Positions 8,121 to 18,277 of a stretch of 21,044 bases of DNA are shown in pieces. Positions within the stretch are counted from its first letter, which is position 1, and the number at the start of each line of letters is the position of its first letter. Below the pieces are notes generated by a model that was not told where the DNA came from, searched no databases, and worked only from the letters and a program-made list of their open reading frames with translations. Position numbers and translations under genes: made by a program. Source of the stretch: a virus. The DNA is taken from the IMG/VR virus record IMGVR_UViG_3300037586_001357, positions 1 through 21,044 of that record, one strand, 5' to 3'.

Positions 8121-10619
8121 ATGGCAGTTTTAACAGCAATTGATCCTATTGCAGGGATTTATAGTATCTCATATGAGAATCCAGAACTGGATCCTAATGA
8201 GGCTGATATAGGTGAAGGAACTACTGGTATCAGATATGCATCATCTTATATGGGTGCACGATCTAGATGGTGGGATCTATCTTGGAAGCAGGCAGAATTA
8301 GAACAGAAAGGAATTGAGGCTCATAACCGAAGGGTACAGCAAGAGATATTAAATCTTCAGGATGCTAGAGCAAATATCATTCAAGGTATTCCACAGAGAT
8401 ATGATAGTATGTGGAAGCATAATAATACACAGGAACAGAAGAGACTGGAATGGAATGCTTCGTCTGGTCCAATGACTACTAGTACTGTAACTACAAGTCC
8501 GGGAAGTGGACGAGGTGCGATGGTAGGTAACAGGGCTAAGGGAAGTTATTATGTTAAGACTGATGTACAGACTTTAATTCAAGGAGCGGCTAATCCTAAT
8601 CAAACTGCTGGTATGCTTGATGCTGGTAGGCAGACAGGTACACTGGGTAGAGATGAACAGTCACAGGATCAGGCAGGTTTCTATGCTGTACAGATGCAGA
8701 TTGAAGATCTGGCTAATACTAAATTAGATGCTGGTGTTTCAGCCGCTAATGCTTGGGCAGATGCTGAAAGAGAAACCTTGGCAGCATATGATGCATCGTC
8801 TGCTGGTGGAGATACAGTAGCAAGATATCGTAGGGTACAGGCAATTGTTGAGCAAGACTATGGTCCTCAACGAAGAACAAGTGTATCAACTAAGACTGGT
8901 AGACGAGCACTGGAACCTTATGCAAGAACAGCAGCAATCTTGGGTATTGACCCATTTGATGAGCGTCATACTATCTCTCAGTTGGATCTGGAAATTGGTG
9001 CAAAGGAAGCAGAACTTCAGCCTGATGTAGATCTTATTGGTAGAGCAAGACAGGTTCAAAGTGAGAAGTTTGGTCCAAGTTTAACTGGTGCATTGTTTGG
9101 TGGACCAAGAAATAGAATGCCGTTTGAGCAGAACTATGGTGTAAGAGATCCAGCAGTTATTGCTCCTAATAGACAAAGAGCAGCACAGGCTTTAGAGGCT
9201 TACCTTAGAGGTGGCGGAACTATGGATGAACTGCGAGCAATGGGATTGATGGATACACGACGAGGTGATAGACCATCTACTTCAGATACTACGGTAGGTG
9301 TACCCGGTTCGGCTCCTATTCCCGGTGCAGTTATGGAAGAGGGAGAAGATGTTTCAACAGTGTTGGAATGGAATCCTGATCAGATGGTTGAACGAACAGG
9401 AATTGCAGGTCACTTTGGTGTTGAAAATGAATCAAGTACTTTCCAACTTAATGATGGAACCTATATGCATTATACTTACGATCCCGGTGGTGAAGTAGTG
9501 GAGGAAAGCACTTCGTATACTGTAGGTGATACGGCTGATGATGGACCCGGTAGTTGGGTTATTAATGAAGTTAATGATGCTGGGCAGGTATCTAAAGCAA
9601 CTTATTCTTGGGGTACAGCAGGAGAGAGCAGGGTAATTACTGATACAGGTACATTAGATAATGTTATGGCGTTACCGGGAATTGTAGCAAAGACAACACC
9701 AGCATCTGGTGGAGAACCTAGTTGGACTGCTTATTATGTTACACCGGCTGGAAGGGTTGTTGGATTTAATAAGACAGATGTAGAAGGTGCTGAATGGGTT
9801 AAGGCTGATGATAGTGTTGATGAAGAGAAACTATTGTTTGGTCAAGTATCAGCATTAGAATTTATACCTCAGGCTCCAGCGGAAGAAGCACCGTCAGATG
9901 CAGAGGCAGCACCGCCGGGAGATCCTGCGGAAGATCAGCCGGTACCATTTATGGAGAGAGATCTTACTGGTGGTATGGACATAGACTTAGATGATCCTAC
10001 TGGTCCTAGTCCTTCAAGGCGTTTAGAAATTGAGGATGAAAGACGAAGGATAGCAGAAGAAGAAAAAGCATTAGAGACACAGATACTTAATCCTCCGTGG
10101 AGAGATAAGTTTAAGGTTGGTCCTTCAATGGAAGGATTTGATATGGGAGATCCAACAGCACCGACTGAAGAAGAGGAAGTTGAAGTTGAAGAGGAAGAAG
10201 AATCCCGTATCAAGAAAGCATTAAGAGAAATGGAAGAGGCTGCTACTGAAGGTATACCAGATGTATTAGGTAGAGGTTCACCTACATTGAATCAGCATCG
10301 TGGTAACCTATTGGCTGGATTTACTGGAGCAACAGAACTATTAGAGAAGCCTGCTAAATTAGATAGGATGACTGCTAATGCTGATGCTGGTTCTCCACAA
10401 GAATATGCTAGGGCTGTTATAGATGCAGAGACTGAGAAGGCACCTGATCAAAGATCTACACTGGAAGAAATAGTTTCTAATGTAGCACAACAGTATAATG
10501 GTATGGGTGATATCCAAGGTAGAGATGCAGCATTAGAATATACTATAGCATTATATAAGTTGTTCCTTGATAGTCCTATGCTAACGAATACGGCAGGTGG
10601 CGGAACAAGGAGCGCATAG
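8121..10619 (+). CDS. Internal virion/ejection protein (gp15-like position)
   Basis: This 832-aa protein starts at ATG 8121, 3 nt after the previous stop, with GGGAGG at 8108-8113. The N-terminal half is helical and Gln/Ala/Arg-rich (IEAHNRRVQQEILNLQDARA; LDAGVSAANAWADAERET). The centre (about 410-560) is Gly/Thr-rich and beta-like. After about residue 590 it becomes Pro/acidic low-complexity, with an almost pure Glu/Val run around residues 682-695. T7 gp15 (747 aa) has the corresponding size and position between gp14 and gp16. The assignment is by synteny only, because I see no sequence hallmark of gp15. The gene ends exactly before the ATG of the giant gene (TAG|ATG at 10617-10622). Confidence 0.52.
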   Translation: MAVLTAIDPIAGIYSISYENPELDPNEADIGEGTTGIRYASSYMGARSRWWDLSWKQAELEQKGIEAHNRRVQQEILNLQDARANIIQGIPQRYDSMWKHNNTQEQKRLEWNASSGPMTTSTVTTSPGSGRGAMVGNRAKGSYYVKTDVQTLIQGAANPNQTAGMLDAGRQTGTLGRDEQSQDQAGFYAVQMQIEDLANTKLDAGVSAANAWADAERETLAAYDASSAGGDTVARYRRVQAIVEQDYGPQRRTSVSTKTGRRALEPYARTAAILGIDPFDERHTISQLDLEIGAKEAELQPDVDLIGRARQVQSEKFGPSLTGALFGGPRNRMPFEQNYGVRDPAVIAPNRQRAAQALEAYLRGGGTMDELRAMGLMDTRRGDRPSTSDTTVGVPGSAPIPGAVMEEGEDVSTVLEWNPDQMVERTGIAGHFGVENESSTFQLNDGTYMHYTYDPGGEVVEESTSYTVGDTADDGPGSWVINEVNDAGQVSKATYSWGTAGESRVITDTGTLDNVMALPGIVAKTTPASGGEPSWTAYYVTPAGRVVGFNKTDVEGAEWVKADDSVDEEKLLFGQVSALEFIPQAPAEEAPSDAEAAPPGDPAEDQPVPFMERDLTGGMDIDLDDPTGPSPSRRLEIEDERRRIAEEEKALETQILNPPWRDKFKVGPSMEGFDMGDPTAPTEEEEVEVEEEEESRIKKALREMEEAATEGIPDVLGRGSPTLNQHRGNLLAGFTGATELLEKPAKLDRMTANADAGSPQEYARAVIDAETEKAPDQRSTLEEIVSNVAQQYNGMGDIQGRDAALEYTIALYKLFLDSPMLTNTAGGGTRSA

Positions 10620-13600
10620 ATGGGTGATCCTCGTCCAATAGTTTATACACCTGAAGATCTAGAATTTATCAATGCAGGTAGGCGTAAAGCAATGCTGCCT
10701 CCAATTGATAGGTATGGAGACTTTGGTCCTGTTGCGGATCCAAGAGATATGGCTGCACCTAAGCCTCAGGTTATAGATGCAGGTGAAGGAGCAGAACTTC
10801 GTCAAGGTAGAGAACTAGAGCAAGTCCAAAGAACTTTAAGTGCAGATGAAGTAGAAGCACAAGAAAGAATGGAAGAAGCGTTTAGGGGATTGACGCAAGA
10901 AAAAGCAAAGGGATTGTTAGCACAGTTTCAAGGTGGAGGTGCACCTCCTTATGATATCCCTTCACCGGGAGAACCGGGGTTTGCTGAAGCAATTGCTGAA
11001 CTGGCTCTTGACGAAGCCTTGACAGATACAGAAAGTATGGCGGCTATTGTACCCGGTTTTACTATGGAAGGATGGGGAGATAATCCTCCAGTAATGCCGA
11101 AAGGTGGTAGAGCATTACAATATGTTTTTGGTATAGTAGCAGAGCCGTTTACGGAGACAGGAGAGATGTTACCGGAAGGTGTTGCTGCACCGCCGATGGA
11201 TCAACCTCCAGCAGCAGCAGGTTATGATGAACCTACATTGATGATGGCATTAGCACCTCAGTCTCGTATCGGTCCAGTTAGAGCAGAGAGAGCAGAACGA
11301 TTATCAGCAGCACAAGCATTGAAGTCTCCAGCAGAATATGCTCAGGAACAAGGATTAGATCTTGATGCTAATCTTGCAAGATATCAAAGAGAAGAGATAG
11401 AATCAAGGCATTATGAATTAGGTGAAGAATTAACGGATGCTGATGTTGCTGAGATGGATAGACTTGAAGCAATAGAGCGAAGACTTGATGAAGGAGGAAG
11501 TTCAGACCGAGATCAGTATGCTGGTTATATGGGCTTCTATAATGCTTATCATACATACATTGGTGAGAATCCAGATGCAACAGCAGAGGAAGCAGTAGCG
11601 GCAGTACAGGCTGAATTAGAATTAATGGATACAATCCTATCCGGTGAGGCTGGTCCTGAATATTATACTGAACATAGAGCGGCTGATGCTGGTCCAGCAG
11701 ATCCTTGGTACAGAGCATTTGCTACTAGGGTAACACACGGACAGGTACCGAACTTAACTAATGTACAGAAAGAATATCTTAATACTAGTATTGCTGAAAG
11801 AAGAAAAGCATTTGTTGAGACAATGCCTTATCTTAGGCGTGAACAAGTTGCTCAAGACTATGGTGGAGATCCGGGTGATATTGAATCAGGTATGTTTGAT
11901 TATGGTGCTGTAGGAACTGATGTACCAGATATTGAAGGTGTTGATCTTGGTAATGTATGGGAACAAGATATCTCAGCATTTGCATTATCAGAAGAAGAAG
12001 TATTGCAACAATATAATAGTTGGCTAGAAGATAGAGGACTAACAGATTTCTGGGCTATTGATTTCTGGGATGATCCTGAGAAGTATGCTAGTGGTTATTG
12101 GTGGAATAGATCTTACCCATCTGGTGCAGCCGTAGAGGGACCGGCACAGTGGGGGCTTAGGTCTATATTAATTCTTCCGAACATAGCCTCTAGAGGTGTC
12201 TATGAGATCGGAACAGGTATCGGTGATTGGACTGGTTATAGTGAAGCAGCAGAGCGTAGACAAGAAGAAGATGAAGATTATCCAGAATTATATAAGGGTC
12301 ATCCGTTTCTAAGAAACATAGCAGAGAATAGAGGACTAATGTCTGATATGTATGACCTCTATGCTTATACACCGGGCTTAGAAGAATATGCTTGGATGGC
12401 TGGTGCAACAGGATTAGGTGGAGATATATTCATTGCTCCGTTTGATCCGGGTCTAAGTGCTTTGGCTAAAGGTAGTGTTGCTGGTGTAAGAGGATATAAA
12501 ACAGCAGGTGCTTTAGGTAGACCAGTTATTGGTAGAGCAGGTTCAGGTGGTAGTGCATTCGTTAGAGGATTTGCTGAAGGCTTAGGTGATACCTCAATGG
12601 TTATGAATGCTGGACTTCGTAGATGGGGTGGTGGATTACAGGATCCAATTACATATGCGTCAAGGCAGTCAGCACATTATCTAGATGGGCAACAGGCTTA
12701 TAGACACGCAAGAAAAGGTGGTGCTAGTCACGATGATGCATTGACAGTTGCTCAGTCTCAGTTCACTAAGAAGAATAGATTCCTTGCGGATGCTGAAAGA
12801 AGCGGAGAAGAATGGGCGGCTAAAAGTATTGAGGACTTATTAAATGAAAGTTCAGGGTATGGTAGGTTATACAATAGTTTCCTTGATGACATAGATGATT
12901 TTGCTAGAACACCGTCAGGTACCAAGTCAGCGATGCCTAATAGGAGAACTGTTAATAGATTAGTTGATGAGGCTTATGATAATAATCCAGCGTTCAAATC
13001 GTTTGTAGATAATTTAGTAGAGCGTGGAGCATTACCGGCGAGAGGAGGAAAGGGCTGGACTGATGAAGCATTGGAAGAGATAGTTCGTTCGGCTAGACAA
13101 AGTAATCCTAAGATGATGAATACTTTATTGCAACCTCTGAACTATAAGATGGCACAGCATTGGACTGTATCTACATTAGAAAGTTCTAAGTTGTGGAGGA
13201 GATCGTTTACTAAACTATCAATGGTTACACCGTCGTTGTTTGTACAAGGCGAAGACTTGCTTAGACTTGGTAAATTGGTTGGAGAAGCAGAGCAAGTAAA
13301 GTATATGGTTAGGCTAATGGATGATGCTCAGAAGGCTGGTCGTATTAAGCACGGACTACATCCATCATATGATCCAAGGGTGACTAGAACTGGTAGAGCA
13401 TCGTTCAGACCTAAGGTTGGTTCCTATATTGAATTGACTACAGATCAAAGAAATGCTATGAGAAAGTATCTTGATGATCTATACAAGAGAGGATTACTTA
13501 CAGAGCGTGAGCGTATGGAAGTGTTGTCTCAGTTATATCCTGATATGTTTGCACGAAGATTTGGTAGAGGTGTAATAAGTGAGGGACTTCCGTTCTGGAG

Positions 13601-16600
13601 GGATCAGTCATTTATTAGTACTGATTCATTAAGAAGATTAATGAATGCTCATATAGAAGATGTGGCTGCGGCTAATAGAATTGGTGTGGGTAGTAAGGCA
13701 TTAGATGAAGCAACATCGGCTACTAAGCAAGCATTGTTAGAACCGGTTGGTGCAAGGCATCTTAATCAGAACTTTTTGAAAAGGTTTCTTGGTAGAGGTT
13801 GGGAAGCAGTAACTGGTAGAGGCGGAAAGAAATGGGTGGAGAACTTTCCTGAAGGTATGCCGTTACACGCAGTTATAGAATTAAAGAAACTACAGGGTAG
13901 ACTAGCGGCTATGGATGTTGGGCTGCGTAGAGATCTATCAGAATTATTAAGAAGTCCAGAACTACAAGCAAGATACTTTGATGAAGAATGGTTGAGGGTT
14001 AATAAGCCTACAAGGAATGATTGTTTAGTTGCTCTATCGTTAGGACCGAAGTCGGCTAGATCTACATCAGCAATTCATTCCTCAACAAATAATCTATCTA
14101 AGATAATGATGGCTAGAACAGAAGACTTGGTACTTGGTATTGCTGATGTATTCAAGCAAGAAAGTATTATGGCTTCATCTATTACAGATACTTTAAGTGA
14201 GGCAGGTAAAGCAAGGCTGGCTGAATTGTTAGATGATGCTTCAGGTAGATCAGGTTATATGGGAGGTACTGGTAAAAGTATTACTGAAGAAGAAAGAATC
14301 TTTATGAGCGAACTTGGTGGTCGTGAAACAAAAGGATTATCCTCGTTTATGACTGTTAATGGTTATGAAGATTGGATGAGAATGATGGAAAGGTTTCACG
14401 ATGACTTAGGTGGATTCATTAGAAATCCAGAGAACTTTAATAGTCCTAAGGTAATTCAATTGGCAGATCCAGATTTTAATTCTATCTCGGCTGGTTTCTA
14501 TTATATGCAACAGATGGGTAGACTATCTGATGAAGCAATGGCTAACATTTATAGAAGTTGGGGTGGCTATGATGCCTTGCTTGCAAGTAATAAGAATCTT
14601 GGTAAGTTGTTAGAAGAAGCAAATACTATTAGATGGGCAGATGATCCAGAGATTAGTACAATCCTTAAACAAGAATTAGTTTCAGGTGAAGTAGGCAAAG
14701 CACAGATCGGTGATGCATTAGCAAGACGAATTGAGACTATGGTTAATGTTAGGGCAAGACCTAATCTATCAGCACGGTTGCCGAGATCCAATGAAGAGGA
14801 TTGGGCACAGATCGTTAGTGATATCTTTCCAAAACTTAATGATGAACAGGTTGGTAAGGTTGTTGGTGCACTGCTAAGAGAAGAGGCTGGTCAAGGTCGT
14901 ATGTTGATAATGGGTATCAAAGATAGTCTAGACGAGATGGCTACACAGATCATTCGTGTTAATGGATTAAATAGAAGCGAAGGGAATACTATGTTGGAAG
15001 CCCTTGGCATTATGATTAATAAGATGCGTCCGACTAAACCTGCGGGACCTAAGTTAAAGATTAATCTTAAAGGTAAGCCTAAGGCTAAGAGAAAGGGTGC
15101 TAAGGTTTCTCATAAGCAGGAATATATTACTAATCAATTGAGGCAGATGGAAGAAAGGTTTGCTGATAAATGGGCAAGGCAACACGGAGGAGATCCACCA
15201 GATGTAGGACTTGCAAGGGTACACGAAGAAATTGGTGGTATGTCAAGGATAGATGCAGAGACACATCTTGATGAAGCACTTGGTAGACAGGCAGATGCTC
15301 AATCAGATTTAAGAACAGCGACAATCCATATGGATCCTTATGAGGTACCGGAGATAGGTAGACTTGATGAATTAGAAAGATTAGTAAGAGAGGCTGATGC
15401 TGAAGTACGGGCTGCTCAAAGAAATCTAGATAATCTAGATGAGACTAGTTTGGGTGTAACGGAATCTGCTAAGCAAATGACTGCCTATGATAATATGTTG
15501 TATACAGAATTTATATCTACAGTTGAACGGCACATTATGGGTAGGACTGTAAAGGGTGAAGTTAGCAAGATTGGAGCAAGGATCAAACCTATTGGTGAGA
15601 TTAGACAGGCTCTATTATCATTGTATAAGGTTGATAAGACTGGTGCTTATGTAGCAGCAAGGGCTGTTGAAGAAGGTATACAATGGTTACAGACATTTAG
15701 ATATTCAGCATTGCTTGGTGCAAGAGCAGCGTTCCACGCAATTAATATGTTTACTGCACCTCAGATTATATGGGGTACATTAGGTGGAAGAGCAGCAGCG
15801 GCTTCTATAAATCCATATAATCTTGGATTGGCTCATAGGATTTGGCAGGTAGGTAATCCGGCTGTGAAGGCTAGAGGATTAAGAACTGTAGGTGCACCTG
15901 ATAGTGCAAGAATTGCGTTGACTGATGATATGGGTAGGAAGTATACCTATGGTGATATCTGGGAGATGGCAATAGGAACTGGTGGATTGAGATCACAGAC
16001 AAGATTAATTCTTGGTGCTGGAGAATTCAAACATATTCTAGATGATGCAAGGTTTAGTGATAAGTACAGAAACTTTATTAGAACAGGATTGGAAACCTCC
16101 TTGCCCGGTGCAGTTGGTGCAGTTGGTGTACGGGCTGGGGTTTCTCCATTGACAGCAGGAGGAGCACACTTAGGTGGATCAATATTGCCTGTACCTCAGA
16201 CAATTGGTGGTAGGGTAGTAGGACTAAAGCAGAATCCTTATGCAAGGTTCTTGGCTAATATGACTGAATACGAAGATCAATACTTTAGATTGACACAGGT
16301 TATACACGCATTGAAAAGAGGTGATGATCCTATAATGGCAGTGGGTGCTGGTCGTAGAGCATTGATGGATTATGGTTCATTGACTGGTGTAGAGAAGTTT
16401 GCAGTACAAAGGTTTATGATGTTCTGGGCTTTCTTCAGATTGAATATGATGAATATGGCTGGTGTGTTATTAAGTAATCCTAAGAGGTTTGCTAACATTT
16501 ATAGAACTACGCAGGCTCCGCAGACATTGAGAGAAAAGAAAGCCAAGGTACCTGAAGAAGTATTCCCAGAAGAATTGTTTCCGGGTATGCCAAGGATACC

Positions 16601-17447
16601 GAATCCAATAATGCCCGGATATGAATTTGGTAATTCGTTTGGTGGATTTAATACTGCTGAATTAGATTTCTATTCGCATCATTTCCTGCTGACTAGACCG
16701 ATGATTAGTTATATGGAAGGAGCGGATAAGCAAAGTCATTATACCTTTATGCCTCCAGTACCGATACTAGATGCAGCAGTTACGGCAGCAGAAATAATGA
16801 TGGCTCCTGATTGGGATAAGGCTATTCAACCGTTTAGGGATTATGTGAATCCTGATTTGAAATTAATCCTTGGGCAGAGATCAAGAATAGAATGGAAGAA
16901 GAAGTATATAGATCCTAAGGATATGTACTTGTTTACTGAATCAGGTTGGGGTGATTGGTTCTGGAATACTATGATTAAAGAGGAACCGACAAGGACACCA
17001 GCGGTGGCAGGAGAAGAACACTATGGTGGCTTCAGGTACACTTTAAGTGATGAAGGTATGGAAAGGTATCTATACTTTAAGAATGTCTTAGGACCGTTCC
17101 TGACCGTACCCAGCGTTATGGGAACTGATACTATACCGTTGACACATTTAGTTTCAGGTGGTGGTACAGGATTGTTTGGTAAACAGTTCGGAGAAGAAGG
17201 CGAAGGTGATGTACTTGGAACATTAGGTATTGTTCGTAAGGTTGGTACAATTCCTATTACTGCTCAGCGTACAAGGATCTTGCAAGAACTAGAGAAAAGA
17301 TTAAAGCAGATGGAAGAAGATGCTGGTGTAATAAGAGAAGATGAAGCAACAGTACCGGGACTAAGTCCAATTCAAGATGAAAGAATTAGAAAGGTTCAAG
17401 AGAGACAGAGATTACGAGAAGAGGAGCGTCCTCGTTATCGTGAATGA
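10620..17447 (+). CDS. Giant virion-associated/ejection protein, 2275 aa (gp16-like position)
   Basis: This is the longest gene here. ATG 10620 follows the previous stop directly, with AAGGAG at about 10608-10613. The N-terminal ~330 residues are Pro/Glu-rich and probably extended or coiled. Around residue 600 there is a hydrophobic stretch (GGDIFIAPFDPGLSALAKG). Residues about 1477-1500 are very basic (KINLKGKPKAKRKGAK). About 1577-1607 is a predicted coiled coil. Hydrophobic, possibly membrane-active segments lie at about 1694-1735 and 1925-1953. The second follows DYGSLTGVEKFAVQRFMMFW, a D-Y/F-x-x-L-T-x-x-E-K pattern I associate with very large phage virion proteins of uncertain function. 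I see no lytic transglycosylase motif, although T7 gp16 (1318 aa) carries one at its N-terminus. It is probably packaged and injected with DNA. Confidence 0.6.
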   Translation: MGDPRPIVYTPEDLEFINAGRRKAMLPPIDRYGDFGPVADPRDMAAPKPQVIDAGEGAELRQGRELEQVQRTLSADEVEAQERMEEAFRGLTQEKAKGLLAQFQGGGAPPYDIPSPGEPGFAEAIAELALDEALTDTESMAAIVPGFTMEGWGDNPPVMPKGGRALQYVFGIVAEPFTETGEMLPEGVAAPPMDQPPAAAGYDEPTLMMALAPQSRIGPVRAERAERLSAAQALKSPAEYAQEQGLDLDANLARYQREEIESRHYELGEELTDADVAEMDRLEAIERRLDEGGSSDRDQYAGYMGFYNAYHTYIGENPDATAEEAVAAVQAELELMDTILSGEAGPEYYTEHRAADAGPADPWYRAFATRVTHGQVPNLTNVQKEYLNTSIAERRKAFVETMPYLRREQVAQDYGGDPGDIESGMFDYGAVGTDVPDIEGVDLGNVWEQDISAFALSEEEVLQQYNSWLEDRGLTDFWAIDFWDDPEKYASGYWWNRSYPSGAAVEGPAQWGLRSILILPNIASRGVYEIGTGIGDWTGYSEAAERRQEEDEDYPELYKGHPFLRNIAENRGLMSDMYDLYAYTPGLEEYAWMAGATGLGGDIFIAPFDPGLSALAKGSVAGVRGYKTAGALGRPVIGRAGSGGSAFVRGFAEGLGDTSMVMNAGLRRWGGGLQDPITYASRQSAHYLDGQQAYRHARKGGASHDDALTVAQSQFTKKNRFLADAERSGEEWAAKSIEDLLNESSGYGRLYNSFLDDIDDFARTPSGTKSAMPNRRTVNRLVDEAYDNNPAFKSFVDNLVERGALPARGGKGWTDEALEEIVRSARQSNPKMMNTLLQPLNYKMAQHWTVSTLESSKLWRRSFTKLSMVTPSLFVQGEDLLRLGKLVGEAEQVKYMVRLMDDAQKAGRIKHGLHPSYDPRVTRTGRASFRPKVGSYIELTTDQRNAMRKYLDDLYKRGLLTERERMEVLSQLYPDMFARRFGRGVISEGLPFWRDQSFISTDSLRRLMNAHIEDVAAANRIGVGSKALDEATSATKQALLEPVGARHLNQNFLKRFLGRGWEAVTGRGGKKWVENFPEGMPLHAVIELKKLQGRLAAMDVGLRRDLSELLRSPELQARYFDEEWLRVNKPTRNDCLVALSLGPKSARSTSAIHSSTNNLSKIMMARTEDLVLGIADVFKQESIMASSITDTLSEAGKARLAELLDDASGRSGYMGGTGKSITEEERIFMSELGGRETKGLSSFMTVNGYEDWMRMMERFHDDLGGFIRNPENFNSPKVIQLADPDFNSISAGFYYMQQMGRLSDEAMANIYRSWGGYDALLASNKNLGKLLEEANTIRWADDPEISTILKQELVSGEVGKAQIGDALARRIETMVNVRARPNLSARLPRSNEEDWAQIVSDIFPKLNDEQVGKVVGALLREEAGQGRMLIMGIKDSLDEMATQIIRVNGLNRSEGNTMLEALGIMINKMRPTKPAGPKLKINLKGKPKAKRKGAKVSHKQEYITNQLRQMEERFADKWARQHGGDPPDVGLARVHEEIGGMSRIDAETHLDEALGRQADAQSDLRTATIHMDPYEVPEIGRLDELERLVREADAEVRAAQRNLDNLDETSLGVTESAKQMTAYDNMLYTEFISTVERHIMGRTVKGEVSKIGARIKPIGEIRQALLSLYKVDKTGAYVAARAVEEGIQWLQTFRYSALLGARAAFHAINMFTAPQIIWGTLGGRAAAASINPYNLGLAHRIWQVGNPAVKARGLRTVGAPDSARIALTDDMGRKYTYGDIWEMAIGTGGLRSQTRLILGAGEFKHILDDARFSDKYRNFIRTGLETSLPGAVGAVGVRAGVSPLTAGGAHLGGSILPVPQTIGGRVVGLKQNPYARFLANMTEYEDQYFRLTQVIHALKRGDDPIMAVGAGRRALMDYGSLTGVEKFAVQRFMMFWAFFRLNMMNMAGVLLSNPKRFANIYRTTQAPQTLREKKAKVPEEVFPEELFPGMPRIPNPIMPGYEFGNSFGGFNTAELDFYSHHFLLTRPMISYMEGADKQSHYTFMPPVPILDAAVTAAEIMMAPDWDKAIQPFRDYVNPDLKLILGQRSRIEWKKKYIDPKDMYLFTESGWGDWFWNTMIKEEPTRTPAVAGEEHYGGFRYTLSDEGMERYLYFKNVLGPFLTVPSVMGTDTIPLTHLVSGGGTGLFGKQFGEEGEGDVLGTLGIVRKVGTIPITAQRTRILQELEKRLKQMEEDAGVIREDEATVPGLSPIQDERIRKVQERQRLREEERPRYRE

Positions 17448-17473
17448 TTTAACATATTATCTATCTATAGAGG

Positions 17474-17491
17474 TAGGAGGAGAAGAAGATG
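17474..17491 (+). promoter_or_regulatory. Purine-rich ribosome binding module, copy 1
   Basis: TAGGAGGAGAAGAAGATG ends with the ATG of the 17489 gene. The same 18 nt recur exactly at 18260-18277 before the next gene. The strong GGAGGAG core with a GAAGAAG spacer implies high translation of both surface proteins. Confidence 0.8.
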
Positions 17492-18262
17492 CCTATAGCA
17501 AGAACATTTGCAACAGTAACACCGTCAAGTTCGGCGTGGTCCCAAGCGATTGGTAATGGGGCTGATGATAGTGACTGGGACAATATTGATTTAGAAGATG
17601 GCTGGACTAGAACTGGAACTAATGTTACAGTGGCTACACTAGCGGTTGATGGAACTAAGAAGCATACATTTACTATGACGGCAATTGCTAATAGTGATGC
17701 TGATCTTTGTCCATTGACTACAGGTAATTTTACTGGGGATACTTGGACTAAAGATCTAAGGATGCCTGATGGTTATCAAATGACTGGTGATGATAACTTT
17801 ATGTTGGTAATGGAAGGACACATATATGATCCGGGTGTAGACAAAGAAGATATTGCTGTGACTTGGGGATTATGTGGAGATGCTTCAACTACAGTAATAA
17901 ATGATAGAGCGTTCTTCGGTACACTGATGTGGGAAACTTCAGCAGGTACAGTACAGTTTGCTGGTGGTACACAGTGTCGTGGAGCGCAGACTAATAATCA
18001 GAATACTGCTATGACTAGGGTATATAATGTTTTTAGTTTTAGTAAGAATTCTGTAGGAGCAGGAACATTCCATACATACCAAGCAGATGGTAGTACACAG
18101 GGTAAGGGTTCAAGGAATGCTAACTATACTTGGACTGGTAATCCGAATTTGAAATTGTGTGTCCAAGTAGGATGCAGACAGAATAGTGATTCATATGATG
18201 CAGGTAAAAAGATACTTGTGAATATGAGATACAAATTAATCCGTATAACAGATCTACCGTAG
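17489..18262 (+). CDS. Beta-rich virion surface protein (possible tail fibre or lectin-like), unknown
   Basis: This 257-aa protein starts at ATG 17489 behind a very strong purine-rich ribosome site. It is Thr/Gly/Asp-rich and mostly strand-forming (TRTGTNVTVATLAVDGTKKHTFTMTA; FMLVMEGHIYDPGVDKEDIAV; LKLCVQVGCRQNSDSYDAGK), with regularly spaced aromatics as in concanavalin-like jelly-roll domains. No signal peptide, membrane segment or enzyme motif is evident. It sits after the ejection proteins, where T7-type phages encode fibres. A tail or head fibre role is likely but not proved. Its stop codon TAG is itself part of the next gene's ribosome site, so the two genes are translationally linked. 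Confidence 0.5.
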   Translation: MPIARTFATVTPSSSAWSQAIGNGADDSDWDNIDLEDGWTRTGTNVTVATLAVDGTKKHTFTMTAIANSDADLCPLTTGNFTGDTWTKDLRMPDGYQMTGDDNFMLVMEGHIYDPGVDKEDIAVTWGLCGDASTTVINDRAFFGTLMWETSAGTVQFAGGTQCRGAQTNNQNTAMTRVYNVFSFSKNSVGAGTFHTYQADGSTQGKGSRNANYTWTGNPNLKLCVQVGCRQNSDSYDAGKKILVNMRYKLIRITDLP

Positions 18263-18277
18263 GAGGAGAAGAAGATG
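18260..18277 (+). repeat. Purine-rich ribosome binding module, copy 2, overlapping the upstream stop
   Basis: This is an exact copy of 17474-17491. The first three bases, TAG, are the stop codon of the 17489 gene and the last three are the ATG of the 18275 gene, so stop, ribosome site and start are compressed into 18 nt. Confidence 0.8.

Noticed and set aside
10620-11700. Lytic transglycosylase domain expected from T7 gp16 synteny
   Set aside because: No catalytic Glu-Ser with Gly-Leu-Met-Gln pattern could be found in the N-terminal region.
11368-11718. Leftward frames opposite the giant gene (also 12190-12408, 14567-14791, 15130-15324)
   Set aside because: They are antisense to a long coding gene, have Leu/His/Gln-biased composition and no ribosome sites, so they are frame shadows.
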